In this document: positions 24,971 to 33,144 of the stretch, piece after piece
How positions within the stretch are numbered: position 1 is the first letter of the stretch
How the letters are laid out: every line of letters begins with the position of its first letter
From: Planctomycetota bacterium
Lineage (GTDB): Bacteria; Planctomycetota; B15-G4
DNA length: 64,000 bases
NCBI GenBank assembly: GCA_029259715.1
Contig: JAJDEP010000005.1
Location: 1-64,000, forward strand
Reading direction: 5' to 3'
Program-made: the position numbers and the translations under genes
Notes under the pieces: model-generated
Databases searched by the model: none
Seen by the model: the letters and a program-made list of their open reading frames with translations, nothing else
What the model was told of the DNA's origin: nothing

Positions 24971-26091
24971 CCCTGCCGGGACTCCGCGTCGGAGTGGGCG
25001 CCGGGCTCCGCGCGGGCATCGGGCACGCCACCGTGCTGCGGGGCCTCGCGCCGGCCGCGGGTGTAGGCGCGCGCGGCCCGGCTCTTGCGCACGGTCGCCA
25101 GCACCGGAAACGAGGTCATGCCATCGAGATCGGAGGGGACGTAGACGCGGCTGTCGAGGTGCTCCCGCAGCAACGCGACCGCGAGGGCGAAGACCGCGCC
25201 CGCGAAGAGGCCGACGAGGATCTGGAACAGGCGCGTGTGCTGGGGTCTGAGCGGCAGGCGGGGGAGGTCGACGATGCGGATGTTCACCAGGGACTCGTCG
25301 CTGAGCGTGGCCGCCCGGGCGCGATCCCACTTCTCGCTGTAGAAGAGGAATGACTCCTCGAGCGCCCGGATCTGGAGCCGGATCGGGTCGCCCGCGAGGG
25401 GGTCCGTCTCGCGCTGCAGGGTCGTGCGCAGGGCTTGGAGCTCGTCGGTGACCTGCTTGACGCGCTGCTCATAGAAGTTGGCGGTGTTGTCGGAGTAGAT
25501 CTCGCGGTGCCGCTGGATGTAGGCCTCGACGATGGCCGACGCGATCCTGTGGGCGAGCACCGGATCGTCGTGGGTGAAGCGGATGGCGAGCATGTCCGAC
25601 CGGGCGGGCTGATCGACGACGAGGGCGTCACCGAGCCCGCGGATGCGGCGCTCACGCACGTCGAGCCGCGCGATCAGACCCCAACGGTTGAGCGCTTCGT
25701 AGAACGACTCGAAGAGCTTCGACGAGCCGGTGCGCAGCGGCTCATCGTCGGAGAATCCGAGCCGGTCGATGACCTGCTCGGCCACACCCCGCGAGTAGAT
25801 GATCTCGATCTCGGAGCGGATGATGGTGTCGAGCTCCGCCCGGTAGGCGATCGGGTCGGAGCGCAGCGTCGGGTTCTTCGCGCGCTCGACGAGGACGATG
25901 CCCTCGGAGACATAGGTCTGCGGCAGCAGGAACACGGCCAGGGCCGTCAGGATCGTGACCGCCGCCGTGGTGACCAGCATGAAGGGCAGGTACTTGAACA
26001 CGAACCGTGCGATGTCGCGCTTCGAGGACGGGGACGGTTCGTCCCGGGCGAACGGGAGCGGGGCTTCTGAATCGTGGAACGGATCGCTCAT
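24967..26091 (-). CDS. Wzz/GumC-type polysaccharide chain-length determinant (no kinase domain)
   Basis: 374 aa. Residues about 30-57 (FVFKYLPFMLVTTAAVTILTALAVFLLP) form the first membrane helix and about 283-306 (LFQILVGLFAGAVFALAVALL) the second, with a large periplasmic coiled-coil part between them (YEQRVKQVTDELQALRTTLQRET). This is the polysaccharide co-polymerase layout. The C-terminal tail after the second helix is short, Arg-rich and lacks Walker motifs, so any kinase would have to be a separate protein (compare 32722-33141). Role: sets EPS chain length and links Wzy to the export channel. ATGA overlap with the downstream GNAT. Confidence 0.85.
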   Translation of the reverse strand: MSDPFHDSEAPLPFARDEPSPSSKRDIARFVFKYLPFMLVTTAAVTILTALAVFLLPQTYVSEGIVLVERAKNPTLRSDPIAYRAELDTIIRSEIEIIYSRGVAEQVIDRLGFSDDEPLRTGSSKLFESFYEALNRWGLIARLDVRERRIRGLGDALVVDQPARSDMLAIRFTHDDPVLAHRIASAIVEAYIQRHREIYSDNTANFYEQRVKQVTDELQALRTTLQRETDPLAGDPIRLQIRALEESFLFYSEKWDRARAATLSDESLVNIRIVDLPRLPLRPQHTRLFQILVGLFAGAVFALAVALLREHLDSRVYVPSDLDGMTSFPVLATVRKSRAARAYTRGRREAPQHGGVPDARAEPGAHSDAESRQG

Positions 26092-26134
26092 CGAATGACC
26101 TTTGTGCGCGCCGAGCCGAGCGTGGCGGCGGGGC

Positions 26135-27613
26135 TCAGGATCTCCACGAGGGCAGCAGCCGCTTGCGGATCGAATTCGCCAGGGAGACGAAGGTAGACCG
26201 CTCTTCGGGAGTGAACAAGGGCAACACCAAGATGGAGACGGGGAAGGCAGCGCACAAGGCCAGCCGGGTGACGAGTCCGAACGGGGCGGTCATGTCCAAG
26301 GTGGCCATCCCGAGGGCGTAGGCGCCCAGGCCGATGCCCAGGATCGCGGCCAGCCGGTTCCACTCGGGCTGCGGTCCGGGCAGTCCGCGGGAGAGGCGTT
26401 GCGTCGCGATGAGCTTCGCGAGGGCCGCGGCGCACGCGGCGGCCGCGGCACCGGCGGCGCCGAACCGCTCGACCAGCAGCCAGCACAGCGGGACGTGGAC
26501 GGCAAGCATGACCAGGCTCGCCATGAGCAGGCGTCGTCCCTGCTTGCTGTAGAAGATGCCCATCTGGGCGATGAGCAACACCGAGTGGATCACCTGGCTC
26601 AAGGCGAGCAGCGGCACGACCGTCGCGGCCTCGGCGTACTCGGCGGCCGCGCCCAACGCGATGATCTCCGGCGCGAGCAGTGCGAGGGCGAGGGCCGCGG
26701 CGACCATGACCGCGAAGAAGTAGGTGAACACGCGGCCGGCCTCGGGATCGTCGGCCCGACCGCCGAAGGCCTCGAGCCGGCGGGTCACGTAGATCTGTCC
26801 GAAGGGGACGATGAGCAGGGCGTAGAGCAAGGTGCCCAGGCGGAATCCTAGGAAGTACACACCGACCGCCGTCAACGAGGCGAAGTGCGCGAGCAGGTAC
26901 CGGTCGACGAAGGCGATGGAGAACTCGGCGAGCGAGCCCGGGAGGACCGGCAAGCCGAAGCGCAACATGGCCTTGAGCTTGGTCCGGGAGAAGCGCATGC
27001 CGGCCCGGACGAGGATCGGGATGAGCAGCACCGCCCCTGCGATGGCGTTGGCGGTGAGGATTCCGAGCAGGGCACCGCGAACGCCCCACTCGAGGCCCAC
27101 CACGAACCACGCGTTGAGGCCCAGGTACAGCACCGAACGCAGGGTCGAGGCCAGCAGGAACGAGACCGAGCGCTGCCGCACTCGCAGCGACTGGAGCCCG
27201 ATGGTCAGCAGGCTGTTGAGCAACAGCCCGGTGGCCCCGAGGAACATGAGCTCGCCGTGACCGGGCTGCTTCAGGACCAGGCGGGAGAGGGCCTCGGCGT
27301 TGAACCAGAACACCGCCAGGAAGGCCGCGGCGACGGCGCCGAAGAAGAGCACCGTGGTCGAGACCACCTCGCTCCGCTCGCGCTCGTCCTTGTAGTCGAA
27401 GTAGATGCGGGTCATGGCCAGGCCCAGGCCGAGGCCCAGCACCGTGCCGATGATCTCGCTCGCCACGTTGATCAGGCCGAGGACGCCGTACTCCGCCGGA
27501 TCGAAGGCGCGGGTGTACAGCGGGATGAGCAGAAAGGCCGCCCCGCGGTTCAGCAGAGAAGCGAATCCGTAGATCCCACTGTGGCGGGCGACGGTGCGGA
27601 GTTCTGAACTCAT
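26135..27613 (-). CDS. polysaccharide flippase of the MATE/MOP superfamily (Wzx-like)
   Basis: 492 aa of evenly spaced hydrophobic helices (12-14). Conserved Wzx features: GIYGFASLLNRGAAFLLIPLYTRAFDPAEYG at the N-terminus, LNSLLTIGLQSLRVRQRS, RYLLAHFASLTAVGVYFLG and YSKQGRRLLMASLVMLAVHVPLCWLLV. It should flip the undecaprenol-linked repeat unit to the periplasmic side. First gene of the minus-strand operon, divergent from the sugar transferase, with 43 bp to the Wzz-like gene. Confidence 0.9.
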   Translation of the reverse strand: MSSELRTVARHSGIYGFASLLNRGAAFLLIPLYTRAFDPAEYGVLGLINVASEIIGTVLGLGLGLAMTRIYFDYKDERERSEVVSTTVLFFGAVAAAFLAVFWFNAEALSRLVLKQPGHGELMFLGATGLLLNSLLTIGLQSLRVRQRSVSFLLASTLRSVLYLGLNAWFVVGLEWGVRGALLGILTANAIAGAVLLIPILVRAGMRFSRTKLKAMLRFGLPVLPGSLAEFSIAFVDRYLLAHFASLTAVGVYFLGFRLGTLLYALLIVPFGQIYVTRRLEAFGGRADDPEAGRVFTYFFAVMVAAALALALLAPEIIALGAAAEYAEAATVVPLLALSQVIHSVLLIAQMGIFYSKQGRRLLMASLVMLAVHVPLCWLLVERFGAAGAAAAACAAALAKLIATQRLSRGLPGPQPEWNRLAAILGIGLGAYALGMATLDMTAPFGLVTRLALCAAFPVSILVLPLFTPEERSTFVSLANSIRKRLLPSWRS

Positions 27614-27778
27614 GTCCCCGTCGTCAGCAGAGGTGATCGCGTCCGACGCACGCGTGTTTCCGAGTGCAGCATCCGATGACCCGGGGGCGGACCGGGCACC
27701 CGGCGATTCCCGTTTGAGCGGACGATGAACAAGGGGTGAACGGGGATGGCGGCCTGTCGGTCTCGCCGCTGACCTGTG

Positions 27779-27807
27779 TTGCGTGCGTGCAACTTCGCGC
27801 CTAGGAT
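27779..27807 (+). promoter_or_regulatory. candidate sigma70-type promoter for the sugar transferase operon
   Basis: TTGCGT, 17 bp, TAGGAT lies in the divergent 367-bp intergenic region about 174 bp upstream of the chosen start at 27981. The -35 half sits in the palindrome gttgcgtgcgtgcaac (27778-27793), which could be an operator. Pattern-level evidence only. Confidence 0.35.
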
Positions 27808-27856
27808 ATCACGCGCGATCAGGACCGGATGAGGCAGGCATCCGAGCGAAGCAAGC

Positions 27857-27896
27857 ATCCGAGCAGCTCGGATCCTCCCCCCGAAAAATATCGGGG
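27857..27896 (+). promoter_or_regulatory. two consecutive hairpins in the leader of the sugar transferase mRNA
   Basis: ATCCGAG-CAG-CTCGGAT (27857-27873) is followed by CCCCGA-AAAATA-TCGGGG (27879-27896). Both are perfect stems with short loops in the untranslated leader of the EPS initiating enzyme. No T-run follows the second, so it is not a plain terminator. A direct repeat gcatccgagc precedes them. Possible attenuation or RNA-protein site; function unproven. Confidence 0.4.
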
Positions 27897-27980
27897 CAAT
27901 CTGGCGGGCGACGGCAACGGATGTCGCTCTTAGAGATGGCGGCATCAGAGCCCGTCAATCGACAACCGGGGAAGCACTCG

Positions 27981-28997
27981 ATGGGTCAGGACTGGGAGTG
28001 GGGACGACGAGACGGTAGCGGTGTCTCGCTCGATGAGGCCACCGAAGCACCAGCGCCCGTCGGCCCCGCTGTCGTGGACGACGGCCTGACCGCATCCAAC
28101 AGGGCGCGCCCTCAGGCTTTGCAGCCGTCGAAGGACCATCGGACCGGCGCCGGCACGCCGGCCGGCGATGTCTCGCAGGCGGGATATCACCGCAGACCGG
28201 CCCGACGTGAGGCTCCCTTCCCGGGAGGTGCCGTCCGGGTCATCGACATGCCGAAGGCCGTCACAGTGCCTGATCCTGCGCGTCCGGCGCCGATTCCGGA
28301 GTCGCCGCTGAACGAGACCGAGGACCGGGCCCTGGCCCTCGCCGAGGGCATGGCGACCCCCGAGCAGGCCCTGTCGGGCCGGGCTGCGGCAGGACGGTGG
28401 AGCAATGCCATCCGGCGGGCGATCAGCCTGGTGGTGGGAGGCGTCGGCTTGCTCGTCACGGGCGTGTTGCTCTGGGTCCCCATCGCCATCGGCATCAAGC
28501 TGGACTCCCGCGGCCCCGTGTTCCACACGCAGAAGCGGGTGGGGCGGGACGGTCGCCTGTTCACCCTGCTGAAGTTTCGTTCGATGCGCGCAGACGAGGG
28601 GGACGAGGGCGATGTCTGGAATCGCAGCGACGAGCACCGGATCACCCGCTTCGGTCGCTTCCTGCGCAAGTTCTACCTGGACGAGCTCCCGCAGTTCCTG
28701 AACGTGCTGCGCGGCGACATGAACATCGTCGGTCCCCGACCGGAGCTGGCGCGCAACGTGCCGGCGATGACCCAGGAGATTCCCCACTTCGGGTTGCGCA
28801 CGCTGCAGCGGCCGGGACTGACGGGCTGGGCGCAGATCAAGCAAGGCTACGCCGTCGACAAGATCGCGGTGACCGAGAAGGTCGATTACGACCTGTACTA
28901 CATCGCGCATGCCTCGCCGCAGTTCGACCTGAAGATCATGCTGCGGACGATCGGCGTCGTGCTGTTCGGCTGGCACGGAGGAGACGCCTCGCGTTGA
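27981..28997 (+). CDS. initiating sugar-phosphate transferase (bacterial sugar transferase, WcaJ/ExoY type)
   Basis: 338 aa from ATG 27981, chosen because a GGGAAG Shine-Dalgarno sits 6 bp upstream; ATG 27921 or GTG 27783 would only add an unconserved stretch. Residues about 1-125 are a poorly ordered Pro/Ala/Asp-rich region. One membrane hairpin (LVVGGVGLLVTGVLLWVPIAIGI) follows, and then the catalytic domain: KFRSMRADEGDE, RFGRFLRKFYLDELPQFLNV, NIVGPRPELARNV, RPGLTGWAQIKQGYAVD and VDYDLYYIAHAS. It attaches the first sugar phosphate to undecaprenyl phosphate at the cytoplasmic membrane. Unusually long disordered N-terminus for this class. TTGA overlap with the next gene. Confidence 0.9.
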   Translation: MGQDWEWGRRDGSGVSLDEATEAPAPVGPAVVDDGLTASNRARPQALQPSKDHRTGAGTPAGDVSQAGYHRRPARREAPFPGGAVRVIDMPKAVTVPDPARPAPIPESPLNETEDRALALAEGMATPEQALSGRAAAGRWSNAIRRAISLVVGGVGLLVTGVLLWVPIAIGIKLDSRGPVFHTQKRVGRDGRLFTLLKFRSMRADEGDEGDVWNRSDEHRITRFGRFLRKFYLDELPQFLNVLRGDMNIVGPRPELARNVPAMTQEIPHFGLRTLQRPGLTGWAQIKQGYAVDKIAVTEKVDYDLYYIAHASPQFDLKIMLRTIGVVLFGWHGGDASR

Positions 28998-30226
28998 GTG
29001 AGAGCCGGGCGGGGCCGGTCCGCAAGCCGCGCGTGCTCATGGTCGGCCCCTTTCCTCCACCGATCGGAGGGGGCGTCGCCACCTTCATGCTCAACGTCGA
29101 AGGCTCGGCGCTGAGTGACCGCTACGAGTACGTCCGCTTCACGACGTCCCGCCCCGAGAAGCAGAACGTCTCGGCCAACACGGGCTATGCGGCGCTGCTC
29201 AACGCCGGCGTGGGCCGCATGCTCCGAGGCGCGGCCGTGACGCTGTGGCACCTGGTGAAGTTCCCGTTCCGTGTCGTCTTCGGGCGCATCGATCTGGTGC
29301 AGGTCCAGGCCTCCGTCTACATGACCTTCTGGGAGTCCGCTTGCTACGTGGCGCTGGCCCGGGCCCTCGGCCGCCCGACGTTGATGCGCATCGGCGGGGC
29401 CACGGACGTGTTCTACGAGGTCTCGTCCGCGCGGGGGCGTCGTGGCATCGAACGGGTGCTGGGGTGGCCCGACGGCCTGATCGTCCAATCGGAGTACTGG
29501 CGTTCCTTCGTGGCCGACCGCGGCCGGCGTGAGGGCGTGTTCGTCGTCCACAACTTCGTCGGGGACGCCTGGGTGGGTGGGGTCGGGGCCGGCAACGCCG
29601 GGGTCGGTGACGCCGGGGAGCCCGGAAGGGCCCCCGAACAGGTCGGCGCCGAGGCCCGTGCACAGGCGCTTGGAATCCCCCTGTTTCTGTTCTCCGCCGG
29701 CACCGAGGCGGTGCGCAAGGGGCTGCCCGAGGTGCTCGAGGCCATCACCCGGATCAAGCAGGCTGGCGTGTCCGTCCGCTTCCGCATCATCGCGGCGTCC
29801 GCATCGGTGGTCGAGGAGATCGACCGCCGGGAACTCGGAGACCTGGTCGAGGTGCGCGGCTTCGTGCCCCGGTCCGAGATGCGCGCCCAGTACCTCGACT
29901 GCGATGCGTTCCTGTTGCCGACCCGCGGCGAGGGCTTCCCCAATGCCCTGCTCGAGGCCATGGCTTGCGGGCTCGCCGTCATCGCGACGCCGGTGGGAGC
30001 CATCCCGGAGGTGGTGGAGGAGGGTCACAACGGTTTGCTGGTGCCCGTCGGCGACGTGGATGCGCTCACCCGGGCCATCGTCGCGCTGGTGGAGGCGCCC
30101 ACCGCTCGCCGGGACATGGGGCGTCGCAACCGCGATCTCGTTGCCGACGCCTACTCCGCCGGGACCGTGCTGCCCATGCTGGAAGAGGCCTACCTAGCCG
30201 TGCTCGAGCGGCGCTCGAAATCGTGA
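28994..30226 (+). CDS. family 4 glycosyltransferase
   Basis: 410 aa, TTG start in a TTGA overlap with the upstream stop; ATG 29039 is an alternative start. GT-B fold: VLMVGPFPPPIGGGVATFMLN at the N-terminus, SEYWRSFVADRGRREGVFVVHNF at the hinge, then a donor-binding domain with GTEAVRKGLPEVLEAI, DAFLLPTRGEGFPNALLEAMA and GLAVIATPVGAIPEVVEEG (E-x7-E type). A Gly/Ala-rich insert (GGVGAGNAGVGDAGEPGRAP) lies between the two lobes. It transfers a sugar from a nucleotide to the lipid-linked acceptor. Confidence 0.85.
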   Translation: MSESRAGPVRKPRVLMVGPFPPPIGGGVATFMLNVEGSALSDRYEYVRFTTSRPEKQNVSANTGYAALLNAGVGRMLRGAAVTLWHLVKFPFRVVFGRIDLVQVQASVYMTFWESACYVALARALGRPTLMRIGGATDVFYEVSSARGRRGIERVLGWPDGLIVQSEYWRSFVADRGRREGVFVVHNFVGDAWVGGVGAGNAGVGDAGEPGRAPEQVGAEARAQALGIPLFLFSAGTEAVRKGLPEVLEAITRIKQAGVSVRFRIIAASASVVEEIDRRELGDLVEVRGFVPRSEMRAQYLDCDAFLLPTRGEGFPNALLEAMACGLAVIATPVGAIPEVVEEGHNGLLVPVGDVDALTRAIVALVEAPTARRDMGRRNRDLVADAYSAGTVLPMLEEAYLAVLERRSKS

Positions 30227-30230
30227 TGCC

Positions 30231-30259
30231 GGCACACCCGCACCGGAGGCGGGCGTGCC
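30231..30259. terminator. hairpin between convergent genes
   Basis: GGCACACCCGC pairs with GCGGGCGTGCC over 11 bp with one A-C mismatch and a 7-nt loop, 4 bp after the GT4 stop and 44 bp from the stop of the convergent SGNH gene. Likely bidirectional terminator; no T-run. Confidence 0.45.
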
Positions 30260-30303
30260 GTCAGCAGGTGCGCCCGGCCGGGGCGGTCACGCGATCCGTC
30301 GCG

Positions 30304-31440
30304 TCACCGGAGCACCTCCGCATGTTCCAGTCCCTGCATCAGGGACTGGGCGAACAGGCGCGACCCGAGCGGCGAGAAGTGTCCGGCGGAGTTGCGGTTG
30401 GTCCAGGGCGCGGACTCCACCTCGGGGAAAGCCGAGGTCGGATCGAGGAACGGGATCCCCGCCTCCTGGCAGTGCTGCCGAACGGCCTCGGCATCCGACG
30501 AGAAGCGGGTGCCCTGGGTGCCGCCGGATGACCCGAATCCGACCGTGGTGACGAAGAAGCGGGCGCCGCGTTCGGTGCACATGCGCATCAAGTCGTCGAG
30601 GGCGCCGCAGGTCAGGTCCCGGGCGCGCTGCCACTCCCGCCCGACGTCGGAGACCAGCGCTCCCTCGCCCTCGCCTTCGAAGCGGACGTTGTTGTTGTGG
30701 GCGCCGAACAGCGCCAGCACCTCCACGGCGGCCTTCGAGAGCACGTGGTAGGCCGCCGAGTGCTCGCGCAGGAACTGACGGCCGGGGATCGCATTGCGGA
30801 TGCGGCGATAGGTGCCGCGGCTGAAGCGCAGGTCGTCGGCGAAGTCGTTCCCGCAATGGGTGTAGACGACGATGTCCGGTCGGACGCGATCCCAGTGCCG
30901 GAGGGCCAGGAGCTTGGCCTGCAAGGCACCGTAGCCGTAGACGCCGGCATTGACCGTCGCGGCGTGCTCCCGCCCGGACTCGGTGAGCAGGCGTTCGAGG
31001 TGCACCGCGATGGTGTGTTCGTCGTCGACGCCCTGGCCGAAGGTGTAGGAGTCGCCGATGAGCAGGACGCGTGGGTCGGCGTCGGGGGCCAGCTCGTCAC
31101 CGCGCAGGCCGTGGGAGTTGATGCGCACGTGATAGCGGAAGTCGCGCCCGCGGACCTCCACGTCCGCTCCGGGCTTGTTGACCCAGGACAGCTCGGGGTC
31201 GGGCATGGCGAAGGCGTTGCCGCGGTAGCCTGCGTATCCGCCGAACACCCGGAGCACGACTTCCGCCAGGGGGAGCACGATCGCGAACGACAGGCAGGCG
31301 GCCGCGAGCTTCGGCAGCAGCCGTGCCACCAGGCCCCGGGGCGGTCGCGGGCTGCGTCCCGGGTCGTGGTGCTCGGCGTCGCCGACGTCCGCTGCCATGG
31401 TGTCCCGCTCCGCCGTCCCCCAGGCCACGACGGGGAGCAT
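30304..31440 (-). CDS. membrane-anchored SGNH/GDSL hydrolase-like protein (second)
   Basis: 378 aa if started at ATG 31440; an internal ATG at 31398 (MAADVGDAEHH) is an equally possible start. One helix at about 42-65 (LAAACLSFAIVLPLAEVVLRVFGG), then the periplasmic SGNH domain: VLLIGDSYTFGQG (block I), NAGVYGYGALQ, YTHCGNDFADDL (block III) and WTNRNSAGHFSPLGSRL (block V His). Compare the SGNH proteins at 18664 and 36983: same layout, different sequences. Transcribed alone on the minus strand between plus-strand genes. Possibly involved in O-acyl transfer or removal on the polymer. Confidence 0.75.
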   Translation of the reverse strand: MLPVVAWGTAERDTMAADVGDAEHHDPGRSPRPPRGLVARLLPKLAAACLSFAIVLPLAEVVLRVFGGYAGYRGNAFAMPDPELSWVNKPGADVEVRGRDFRYHVRINSHGLRGDELAPDADPRVLLIGDSYTFGQGVDDEHTIAVHLERLLTESGREHAATVNAGVYGYGALQAKLLALRHWDRVRPDIVVYTHCGNDFADDLRFSRGTYRRIRNAIPGRQFLREHSAAYHVLSKAAVEVLALFGAHNNNVRFEGEGEGALVSDVGREWQRARDLTCGALDDLMRMCTERGARFFVTTVGFGSSGGTQGTRFSSDAEAVRQHCQEAGIPFLDPTSAFPEVESAPWTNRNSAGHFSPLGSRLFAQSLMQGLEHAEVLR

Positions 31441-31687
31441 GTCGATGCCCCGGATCCGCGTGACGGCCGGTGATGATACTCAGGGCTCAGGCCGAGGGCT
31501 CCCGATTCGGGCCCTCGCGCCGGTGGCCTGGGGCCCGTCGGTGGCGTGGCGGGGGAGTCCCGGCTTCGGTCCTTCGGTGGCAACGGTGTAGACTGGGAGG
31601 TTTGCCGGTGCGTCCCGGATTCGGGCCTCGGTGGTGAGAACACGTGTGTCCGTCACAGCCGACCTGACCGAGAGCCTGCCGATCGCC

Positions 31688-32722
31688 ATGCCCCGTCCCC
31701 ACCCGTGCCGTCGCCGCGACGACCGTCTTCCGATCGCGTCCCGCTGGCTCCTGGCGGTGCTCGCGCTGGTCATGGCAACCGCGGCCTGCAAGGCCCCGCC
31801 GGACTCGCACGTGGTGCCGCCCCCGGACCTGAGCGCGGTCATGCGCAACCGGGACGTGGCGCTGATCTCCGGCGACGTCCTCGAGGTGTCCTACTTCAAG
31901 GCCTACTTCGACGAGTCTCCCTATCTGCTGGACGTCCGCGACGAGCTGCGCGTGACGGTGGCCCATCGCCCCGACCTGGCCCATGACACGGCCATCCTCC
32001 CCGACGGCACCTGCACCCTTCCGCTGATCGGCACGGTGCATGCCCGGGGGAAGACGGCGAGCGAGTTGAAGCAGCACCTCGTCAAGCTCTACAGCGAGCA
32101 CTTCACCACGCCCGAGGTCGACGTGCTGATCCTGCGCGCGCGGGAGCGGCTGGAGGACTTCTTCGCCATCCTGCTGACGACGTCCGGGGGGCCTGTGCGA
32201 GAGGCGGTCGTGACCGAGGGCATGTTGCAGCTCCCGCTGATCCCGCGGCTCGACGTGGACGGCTGGCCCCTCTCGAAGCTCCAGGAGACCGTCCAGCTGG
32301 CCTACCAGTCGGTGATGCCCGAACTGCGCACGACGGTCCGGCTCAAGCATCGCGAGGCCCGGGAAGTGATCGTCCTGGGCGAGGTGAGGGCCCCCGGCGC
32401 GTACACGGTCAAGGACTCCATGAGCGTGATGCGAGCCCTGGCCGTGGCCGGCGGCGTGACCGTGTCGGCCTGGCTCGAGAGCGCGCTGCTGGTGCGCATG
32501 GAGGACGACGGTTCGCTGTCCGTCACGGTTCACGACCTGCGGCAGACCTACGAGGGCAAGGACGCGAGCGGCTGGGTGACCCACCTGCGCCCCGACGATC
32601 TGCTCTACATCCCCTCGACGCCGATCTCCGACGCCAACGAGTTCGTGCGGCAGTATTTCCGCGACCTGTTCCCGCTGCCCATCGGCGTGGGCCTGGGGTA
32701 CCGACTGGACGACAACAACTGA
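31688..32722 (+). CDS. polysaccharide export lipoprotein (Wza/OPX family)
   Basis: 344 aa from ATG 31688, which gives a signal peptide ending in a lipobox (LAVLALVMATAAC). The track start at 31631 would lengthen the N-region unnecessarily. Poly_export (PES) domain at about 55-150 (LISGDVLEVSYFKAYFDESP, ILPDGTCTLPLIGTVHARGKTASELKQHLV), then a second repeat and an SLBB domain (REVIVLGEVRAPGAYTVKDS, SVMRALAVAGGVTVSAWLES) with LRPDDLLYIPST near the end. It forms the outer-membrane exit channel for the polymer. The stop codon shares one base with the next start. Confidence 0.85.
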   Translation: MPRPHPCRRRDDRLPIASRWLLAVLALVMATAACKAPPDSHVVPPPDLSAVMRNRDVALISGDVLEVSYFKAYFDESPYLLDVRDELRVTVAHRPDLAHDTAILPDGTCTLPLIGTVHARGKTASELKQHLVKLYSEHFTTPEVDVLILRARERLEDFFAILLTTSGGPVREAVVTEGMLQLPLIPRLDVDGWPLSKLQETVQLAYQSVMPELRTTVRLKHREAREVIVLGEVRAPGAYTVKDSMSVMRALAVAGGVTVSAWLESALLVRMEDDGSLSVTVHDLRQTYEGKDASGWVTHLRPDDLLYIPSTPISDANEFVRQYFRDLFPLPIGVGLGYRLDDNN

Positions 32723-33141
32723 TGACAGGGAACCGACAAGCCGGTCCGGCACGGCGCAAGCCGGGCTTCGACACCGACATCGATGCGCTGCGCCTGGCCC
32801 TGGTGGCGGAGACCAAGCGGACCGGGGCCCGCTCGGTGGCGTTCATCGGCATCGGGCGGTCGGCCGGCGTCACGACCATCACCGAGGCCCTGCGTGAGGA
32901 CATGGCCGCCGGGCAGGACGCGCCCGAGCTGATCGACGTCGGGTCGCTCGACTCCCCCGATGCCATCGCGTCCGCGGTGGGTGCCGATCTGACCGTGCTG
33001 GTGGTGGCCGCGGGCGCGGTGAGGCGCGAGGCCCTGCGGGACGGGGCCGCGAAGCTGCGGACGCTGGGGGCCCGCGTGCTCGGCGTCGTGATCAACAAAC
33101 GGCGCTTCCCGATTCCTGGAGCGGTCTACCGCAGGCTGTAG
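32722..33141 (+). CDS. degenerate CpsD/BY-kinase-like ATPase
   Basis: 139 aa. The C-terminal part matches the end of bacterial tyrosine kinases (TVLVVAAGAVRREALRDGAA, ARVLGVVINKRRFPIPGAVYRRL), and the N-terminal part has the usual start (FDTDIDALRLALVAE, SVAFIGIGRSAGVTTI). The Walker A is degenerate (GIGRSAGVTT instead of GEGKT), Walker A' and B Asp residues are not visible, and there is no Tyr cluster at the C-terminus. Total length is about half of a normal BY-kinase. It is probably a non-catalytic partner of the Wza/Wzz complex. One-base overlap with the lipoprotein gene. Confidence 0.7.
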   Translation: MTGNRQAGPARRKPGFDTDIDALRLALVAETKRTGARSVAFIGIGRSAGVTTITEALREDMAAGQDAPELIDVGSLDSPDAIASAVGADLTVLVVAAGAVRREALRDGAAKLRTLGARVLGVVINKRRFPIPGAVYRRL

Positions 33142-33144
33142 TCC

